From NCBI RefSeq assembly GCF_036785885.1, contig NC_092312.1, positions 13,968,001 to 14,032,000 on the forward strand: a DNA stretch of 64,000 bases. The letters run 5' to 3'. Under the pieces are notes generated by a model. That model saw nothing but the letters and a program-made list of their open reading frames with translations, was not told the DNA's origin and ran no database searches. Positions 57,837-64,000 of this stretch are shown piece by piece. How positions within the stretch are numbered: position 1 is the stretch's first letter; each line of letters opens with the position of its first letter. The stretch is from Coffea arabica (lineage: Eukaryota; Streptophyta; Magnoliopsida; Gentianales; Rubiaceae). A program made the position numbers and the translations under genes.

Positions 57837-59276
57837 TCATTTACAACATTTTGACAATAAAACCAAGAAGATAATCAAGAATACAATTGAAGATAGCCCA
57901 ATTGCAACACCAAGAACAACCTTACTAGTGCCACCATGATGGTCCCGGTTGTGGCTGGCATTATCATCACTATTGTCATTATCATCAGAGCTATCACTTG
58001 AACTCTCTAGAGATGAATCCTTAGCTGGAGGAGGGGACATAGGCAATCCATGTTTATCACAAGGAGCAATCCCCATCTTCACTTTCACAGCAAAACTCGA
58101 ATGATTATAACATAAATTATCATTGCTACCAATCTTGAAAACCTCCAATTTCTTCAGAAAAGAAGCATTAAAAGGCAATACCCCATGAAAACTGTTATTC
58201 TCAAGATTCAAGTACTTCAACTTCGTCATGTCGGAAACGAACTTGGGAACTGTTCCATTCAGCAGGTTAGACCCTAGATCAAGATGGACCAAGTCCGGCA
58301 TTGCTGCTATCGAATCCGGGATCGACCCTGATAGTGAATTTGAGGCCAACGACAGATTCTGCAGCGAAGTCAAGTCCCCAATACCAGGAGGGATTTCTCC
58401 ATCAAGCGAATTGGATGACAAATTCAGGACCAAAAGATTCTCCATAACATTTAAGGAAGAGGGTATTTTCCCTCTTAGCTGATTGCCAGACAAATCTAAA
58501 TGAGTGAGATTCGGATGCCAATGTTTTGGGAGAAATCCAGTGAGATTTGTGTGTGAAATTGAAACAGAACGCAAGTTTTTCAAGCTGCCAAGGATTATAG
58601 CAGGGCCACTAGCAATAACAGTCACATGGGAAACAGTTAAATCAGTTACATTTAGTAACCTACTTAGCCAAACTCCAGTGAGTTTCTTGAGGCTATTGAT
58701 GCATGTGAAAGAGTGAAGATTTGAGGTGAGCTCAGAGGGGAAGCGAATGGGAGAGATGGGGCAGTCAATAAACTTAAAAGTAGTTAAAGTTGAGAGGGTT
58801 TTCAGAGCTGTAAGAGACAGAGCAACATCATCTGAGCAATTGGCTAAGGTGAGAGAAATGAGGTTCCTAAAGGGCTTGGAGGAATCGCAAATCATGGTGG
58901 AGTTGTGGAGGGGAGAGCAGGGGTTTTTGCCAGTTGGGATGTTGAGGGATTGGAGGGCTCTTACTTGTTTTGGGTTCAGTGAAGAGGCGGAGGTGGAGGT
59001 GGGAGTTGGAGTTGGAGTGGAGGGTGTGGGTTTTGCTGGGGTTGGGGAGGATGCTGGGGATGGGGAGGTGGAAGGGCGGGGTGCAGTGGGAGCTTTAGTT
59101 GGAGAGATGGTGGTGGGAGGGTGGAGTGAAGTGGAAGGGCTGGGTGCAGCAGGAGCTTTAGTGGGGGAGATGGTGGCGGGAGGGTGGAGGGAGGCGGAGA
59201 GAGCGATGGGGGAAAACTGGAGGAGGAGGATGAGGGGGCCAAGGATGAAGAACGGTGGAGCATGTGATGATGCCAT
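57837..59276 (-). CDS. RLP51: Receptor-like protein, RLP51-like (LRR protein without kinase)
   Basis: A single minus-strand exon of 479 codons. Signal peptide about 1-28, then a Pro/Ser/Thr-rich linker (29-100) in which a unit of about 21 residues ([13 protein letters not shown]...) occurs twice, then an LRR region ending in five clear repeats ([70 protein letters not shown]). An acidic Asp/Asn/Ser stretch precedes a membrane span at about 453-475 and a tail of only a few residues (CCK). There is no kinase, as expected for an RLP. In Arabidopsis RLP51 acts with SNC2 in basal immunity (family knowledge). Identity is supported by the layout and by position between the DOT4-like gene and CESA8. 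Confidence 0.85.
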   Translation of the reverse strand: MASSHAPPFFILGPLILLLQFSPIALSASLHPPATISPTKAPAAPSPSTSLHPPTTISPTKAPTAPRPSTSPSPASSPTPAKPTPSTPTPTPTSTSASSLNPKQVRALQSLNIPTGKNPCSPLHNSTMICDSSKPFRNLISLTLANCSDDVALSLTALKTLSTLTTFKFIDCPISPIRFPSELTSNLHSFTCINSLKKLTGVWLSRLLNVTDLTVSHVTVIASGPAIILGSLKNLRSVSISHTNLTGFLPKHWHPNLTHLDLSGNQLRGKIPSSLNVMENLLVLNLSSNSLDGEIPPGIGDLTSLQNLSLASNSLSGSIPDSIAAMPDLVHLDLGSNLLNGTVPKFVSDMTKLKYLNLENNSFHGVLPFNASFLKKLEVFKIGSNDNLCYNHSSFAVKVKMGIAPCDKHGLPMSPPPAKDSSLESSSDSSDDNDNSDDNASHNRDHHGGTSKVVLGVAIGLSSIVFLIIFLVLLSKCCK

Positions 59277-61656
59277 TTTTTTTGTGTTTTCTTGGAAGAA
59301 TGTGTTGGAGAAGACTGTGTGTAATGGCAGTGAAGAGTGAGGAGGGTCAAGTCAAGTGCGAGAGATGCCGGAAAGTGAGTGTACTGAGGAGTGACTAGAA
59401 TCATATTATTATTATTATATTCGCATTCGGTGGATGGGGTGACAGTTGTGATGACTCTTTATACAGCCTTGGATTTGCACGTAATTACAAAACTTGCACT
59501 GGAAAAAGAGAGGGACAGACAAGGACGAGGAGGCTGTGGCCTGCGATGTGGGGCATATCCGTTTCTTTTTCGTTTTGAATTAATGTATGTTTTTGTTCGT
59601 TCTAATCCTGCAGACACAAATATTCTCTTTTGTTTTTTTTTTTTTTTTCCCCTCCCATCGATGGTCAACTTCTGCGTCTTCCACCAAGGAAGGATTCAAT
59701 TGGAGCAAGAGAGCTTGAGGAATAGAGAATCTCACCTCTAGACTAGACTAGAACATTTTTGATCCTATTCCTAGCACGTAATCCACAAGTCAACTTCAAG
59801 TCATCAGGCTAACAAGTACTATCTATCACCTGTAAAATTGGTTCACGATTGAGCTTTCTTTTCCTTAAATTTGATAACGCATCCAATCCGCTGGAAATTC
59901 CTTTGATCAATGACATGAGAAGTAGGAAATACTAATTCATATAATTAATCGGGCACGAGTATTTATTTACTCGTAGGTTGATTCGTACGTTTCAAGCCTG
60001 CTATGTTAATTTAAACCATCGTCGTGTTACTCATCCCATGATGATGATGAAATCGGGAATGCAATCCCCAAATGTCAACAGAGGGGAGGAGTTCAAGCAG
60101 TCATATTCAAGTCCCTCGTGGTAGGTAAGAAGGTTACAAATTACAACATGGCAATTTAGAGTAATAAATAAATAATAATGGGTAGTTGCAAAACTTGAAT
60201 CCGACATAGAGTGGAAGGAAAAGGAAAGGTGGACTCATACAAGGCTCACAGACCCTGTGGGGTACATTCTTATATTATTTTATTTTTTTGTTGGGATAAT
60301 TTCATAAACCTTCTTCCAAGTCTCTCCTCTATAGTTTCACTTCTATCATCCCTGAAATTTTGAAAATATCACCGATGTTTATTATTAGACATTGTTGTCA
60401 TACTTAAAAATGTATTTTAATCCTCTTTTTCTATGCCAACCAATTCCAAAAAGATTTTTTAGGAAGTATACTTTAATACATGATGCTATACAAAATTGTT
60501 TTCAAAATTGGAAAATCTTTTCATACATGTAGTTTGCTTGTAAGTCACACCTTTTTTTTTTTTTTTTTTAAAATTTATGACTCATTTACCGTTCTTTTCA
60601 TGCATGTAAGAAAAGACCATCTCAACAATCAGATAAACAAATCAGGAATGCATGGCCGGCAAATGTAAAAAAATTTTGTAAGTAGATTCAGTTGGTAAGA
60701 ACAAATTATTTACTTACAAAAGGTGATATGTTCGAATCTTACTATTAATGTGAGAGTTGTATTGGTAGATGATTTATAGAAATTCTTGTAAACGATTTAT
60801 GATTTCAAAAATTTGCCTTAATTTGTGGCGGTGAGCGAAACTGAATTCATTCAAACTTTTATTCTAAAAAAAAAAGAAAAAAAAGAAAACAAATGTCAAA
60901 AGAGTCAAAGGAGTCCAAGCAGTCAAATTTAAGTTCCCCATGTCGGGCAAAGTTGCAATGACAATTGAATAATAATTAATCCTACGTTCCCAAGGCAGTT
61001 ATCCGTTACGGGTATAAATCCCAAAAATTTAGCTGGAAGCAGGTGACATCCAGCTCTCAACTTGCTTTCCTTTAATATTTCTTTCTTTCTTTCTTTCTTT
61101 TTTTTGGTGGGTGCTAAATCCTTTTCAAACTAATGTACTAGGAAATTAACCTAAATCCTTTTCTTGCCCTTTTCTCGTTCTTTTCAAATATTTCCTTTTC
61201 TGCTTTGTTCTCCTTCATCTGTCAGTCTTCCCTATCCATTTCAACTCTTTACAACAATTGACTTCATTCATTCATTATCATCACAATCTACAACCAAATG
61301 ATTGTTCACCAGCCAAGACTCCCTTCCCTTTTTCTTTTCTTTTTTTTTTTTCCCTTTCTTTTCCTTCACAAAAGTCTCATAAAAGGAAAAATAAAAATAA
61401 GAAGAAATAAAGACAACAAAAAAATGCAGGGTGCTTCTCTGTAGAAGACCATAATATGTCATTTTGATGGAGCATTGAAAAATTATCAGGGCTGTAATAT
61501 GGATTATGTTAAAAAAAAAGGGTATACTGGATTGATTATTCAGATTGAGTAATGGTATGGTAATTTTTACATTCTGCCTTGCAAATTTCAACAAGTGAAA
61601 TATAGAATTGTTGTATAATTTAAAACATTTGTGACAAATTATTAGTACTTAAATAG
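59277..61656. other. Upstream region of the RLP51-like gene, intergenic
   Basis: The promoter of the RLP gene lies at its left end. A possible tRNA-like/SINE remnant is at about 60675-60890. T-runs and (TTTC)n at 61079-61103 are present. No gene was supported. Confidence 0.4.
60675..60890 (+). mobile_element. Possible degenerate SINE
   Basis: TAGATTCAGTTGGTAAG resembles a tRNA A box, and TGTTCGAATCTTAC about 45 bp later resembles a B box. The segment ends in an A-rich run (60867-60890). No target duplication was found, so this is only a suggestion. Confidence 0.3.
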
Positions 61657-61658
61657 TA

Positions 61659-61996
61659 CTCCCTCCGTCCCACTTTCATAGTTTTGTTTCTTTTTTCACA
61701 CAGTTTAAGAAAAAGTAGTTAACTTTATTGGAAAAGTAAATTTAGATTGCTATTTTCCTAAAATACCCTCACATTAAATATGGTACAACTTTATGGAAAC
61801 TTGAATGGGGTAGGTTTATGGTAAAAAAAGAATCATCTCTCATTAAATGGGGTAGGTTTATAGTAACAACAACTTACATTGAATAAGGGTATTTTAGAAA
61901 AATTAAAATACAACTGCATTTTTCAATTGGAAAGTGGACTACAATTTGGGACAGACGAAAAAGGAAGACGGGACTATCAAAGTGGGACGGAGGGAG
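61659..61996. mobile_element. Stowaway MITE
   Basis: 338 bp. The termini CTCCCTCCGTCCCACTTT and its complement AAAGTGGGACGGAGGGAG are the classical Stowaway (Tc1/mariner type) ends. TA dinucleotides flank it at 61657-61658 and 61997-61998. No coding capacity. Confidence 0.95.
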
Positions 61997-61998
61997 TA

Positions 61999-62900
61999 TC
62001 AGTATAACTTTCGGATCAAATTCTCATAAATTGAAAGTGGGGTTGTGAGGTGCCACAAGCACACTAATTTGGAAGTGGGATTTAGCCCAAACATAATTAA
62101 CTCACCATCAGTCTTGTTCTGTTAAAAAAGAAAGGGGTAATGATTGTGTCAATTTCAATTAGCACTAAAAGATAAGTTCTTCTTCTGCAGCACACACCTT
62201 CAAAAAAGCAGAAATAATTCACATCATGAATGAAGATTCTTTGTCCTTTTCACTAAAGAAAGACACTACTATTCGTTTGCTGCCTCTATTACTGCTCCCA
62301 CTGAATGGAGACAAATTATCAACAATTTATTTGATGCAATTTTCGAATGAGTCAAAATCATAAGCCCTTCTTGAAGATCAAATTTTCGGGAACAGCTAGC
62401 ATTAATCCTCATAGGTATTTGATGATTTTTTAGCGATCAATGAGTAAAAATCAATTCGTGTTGAAGGAAAGGAAATCTAGGAAGTTGCTTCTATCTTTTT
62501 TCTAAATCAAAGTGGCAATTGGTATTCTTAATTTGCATTCTTGCGATATTCCCACCTCTCATTCTAATGCTTTTGGTTATCAAATCAATGGCATGCTAAA
62601 ATCTCACTTTGGTCTCATGCATGGCAGGAAAAGAAAAGGCAAGATTTATAAAAAAGAAAAACAGAACAAGAAAGGAAAAATTATTGCTACGAGTTCTGAT
62701 ATTTGTCAACTGATGTAACTCAAAGATCACACAACTTGTACACAAATTGGTTATTCAGACATAAAATCAAAATTTTTAATAACTCACAATACTTGTTGCC
62801 AAGATGAGTGGGTGGTCTACTAAGTAGAATTAAAGTACGTACCTGAGTTGAAAATCTTTGAATAGACATTGAAATACTACTTCAGTTGCTTGGGCTTTAA
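61999..62900. other. Intergenic region between Stowaway and Tourist-like elements
   Basis: No gene is seen. A 68-codon frame at 62512-62718 is Lys-rich and has no recognisable domain. Confidence 0.35.
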
Positions 62901-63240
62901 CAGCTAGTTTGGGAGTTTAGAATAGAAAAGAAAAGGAGAGAAAGCTTAAGTTATGAAAAAAAGAAAAAGAAAAGAAGAGATTTAGTTTTGACGTTGTTTA
63001 GGAGTTTAAGAAAGAGATGAAACGATACTAGATATATATGTTGATAAAATTTTGTTTAATAGAGATTTAGGGATAAAAGTGGCATCTTAAATTTTGTAGC
63101 TGTTAGAATAATCCATCAAAATCTTCCTATTTCCTTTCTTTTCCATCGCTCAACCCCTCGTAAACCTCAGAACAAAGATATCTTTTCTCACTTTTTTTTT
63201 TCTTTTCCCCTCAAATCTAAGCAAGCTCCCAAACTAAGCG
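62901..63240. mobile_element. Tourist-like MITE (PIF/Harbinger type), copy 2
   Basis: 340 bp, related to 52121-52495. The left arm GTTTGGGAGTTTAGAATAG and the right end AGCTCCCAAACTAAGCG are inverted. It is flanked by TAA at 62898-62900 and 63241-63243. The two copies share the purine-rich arm with AAAGCTTAAGTTATGAAA. Confidence 0.85.
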
Positions 63241-63243
63241 TAA

Positions 63244-63698
63244 GAGTTGAATCAAGCATTGCAAACCTAATTTCCATGATGGTAAGAAGTATAAAAGCCA
63301 AGCAACATACATAATAATTTCTTTCTTTCTCCTTTACGTAGTGAAGAGACTAGTTCTCACCTAACAACAACATGACGTTCAAAACCCTGTTCCTCAACAA
63401 ACATTAACTTCATAATGAAGGCAGAACTTGTTTTCCATTTTCAGCCCAATACATTGAAACCATTTGATATTTTCATGTGCTACAGACTTTTTGTACACTC
63501 AAAACAATTCTTACAAGTAGAGTCTTCCTGTTACCTTCACCTGCTTCTCTTGAGTTCAAAATTGAAGCCAAAAATCTATATAAGCTGCTGAAGATTTGAG
63601 GTTTGCATGTGATATGATTGATGAACACAAAGCTCCCACTTAAACTGAAGCGACAGCTAAAATACTTTTTAACTTGCATTGCAAGAAGCATGTCAAGC
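63244..63698 (-). other. 3' UTR and 3' flank of the cellulose synthase gene
   Basis: Lies directly downstream of the stop codon at 63699-63701 on the minus strand. No polyadenylation site is assigned. A 97-codon minus-strand frame overlapping the gene end is out of frame with the cellulose synthase and is not a gene. Confidence 0.5.
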
Positions 63699-64000
63699 TT
63701 AACAGTCAATGGAAATGCAGCCCTGAGAAAGGTTAGAGGGATCCTGTTTGCTGACGAATGGATCAATCTTTACCCAGATAAGAGAGAAGACAGAGGCTAA
63801 TAGCACAGACCACAATACCACGATGGTTGGAGTTCGGTTTTGGCGGCCCATCATGCCCTTGAGGAAAGGATAGAGATGAAGAATCACCCAAAATGCAAAG
63901 AAAATTTTACCAAATAAAGGCCCCCATGATTCATATCCACTGTTGAGAGCATCAGAAAATCCAGCAACAACACCAACCAGGTTGATTATGAGAATGGTGG
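63699..64000 (-). CDS. CESA8: Cellulose synthase catalytic subunit, C-terminal end, probably CESA8 (IRX1); partial
   Basis: The last 100 codons of a plant CESA, open to the window edge without an intron. The final membrane helices are visible ([60 protein letters not shown]), with the strongly conserved [11 protein letters not shown] motif between them, and the tail ends GCISIDC. CESA proteins make the glucan chains of cellulose in the plasma-membrane rosette. The choice of CESA8, a secondary-wall subunit, rests on the tail and on the neighbouring RLP51- and DOT4-like genes. Catalytic motifs lie outside the window. Confidence 0.85.
   Translation of the reverse strand, partial: TILIINLVGVVAGFSDALNSGYESWGPLFGKIFFAFWVILHLYPFLKGMMGRQNRTPTIVVLWSVLLASVFSLIWVKIDPFVSKQDPSNLSQGCISIDC

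Noticed and set aside
58726-59340. 204-codon Gly/Val/Glu-rich plus-strand frame
   Set aside because: Exact antisense of the Pro/Ser/Thr-rich part of the RLP51-like gene.
63473-63766. 97-codon minus-strand frame at the end of the cellulose synthase gene
   Set aside because: It overlaps the CESA end out of frame and extends into the 3' UTR, with no domain.
1-64000. CRISPR arrays, operons or other prokaryotic systems
   Set aside because: No regular spacer-repeat structure and no bacterial-type gene packing; all genes have plant features.

Overview
This is a nuclear window from a flowering plant. Support for this comes from spliced genes with GT-AG introns, two PPR genes, an LRR receptor kinase, a cellulose synthase end, a plant tRNA-Glu, Copia, MULE, hAT, Tourist and Stowaway elements, and a tRNA-derived SINE. 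The protein sequences look eudicot. An asterid is my guess, and the sequence does not settle it.

Single-copy backbone. From the left: a small membrane RING-variant protein (497-3064, +), a tRNA-Glu(CTC), a plastid-type Rho-N/SAP-like protein (5134-8621, -) and, head to head with it, a DYW-class PPR protein resembling DOT4 (8922-11561, +). After a long gap come an RFL-type PPR gene (48164-50077, +), an RLP51-like receptor protein (57837-59276, -) and the last 100 residues of a secondary-wall cellulose synthase, probably CESA8 (63699 to the window edge, -). From memory, Arabidopsis chromosome 4 has Rho-N, DOT4, RLP51 and CESA8 in the same neighbourhood (around At4g18740 to At4g18780), so this looks like a conserved block.

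Expanded region, about 12.9-47.3 kb. A tandem array of LEA_2 / NDR1-HIN1-like membrane proteins has grown between DOT4 and RLP51. There are four copies (A 16175, B 20599, C 40398, D 44993), each with recognisable shared upstream and downstream sequence. A and C look intact, B is frameshifted, and D has lost the ancestral start frame but keeps an open frame from a later ATG. A non-RD LRR receptor kinase of the Xa21/EFR/FLS2 type (24308-30063, four exons) sits in the middle of the array.

Mobile elements. A broken Ty1/Copia element (32445-37183) has clear LTRs and a 5-bp target duplication. There are three long-TIR MITEs with 9-10-bp target duplications (Mutator-like), an internally deleted hAT element that keeps the start of its transposase frame, two Tourist-like MITEs, one Stowaway, and a SINE ending in a long (TA)n tract. 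Several insertions can be checked against paralogous empty sites inside the array.

I found no CRISPR array, operon or other prokaryote-type system, and nothing that I can defend as a wholly new system. The most informative signals are the array history, the missing end of the DOT4-like DYW domain, and the exact boundaries of the unannotated transposons.
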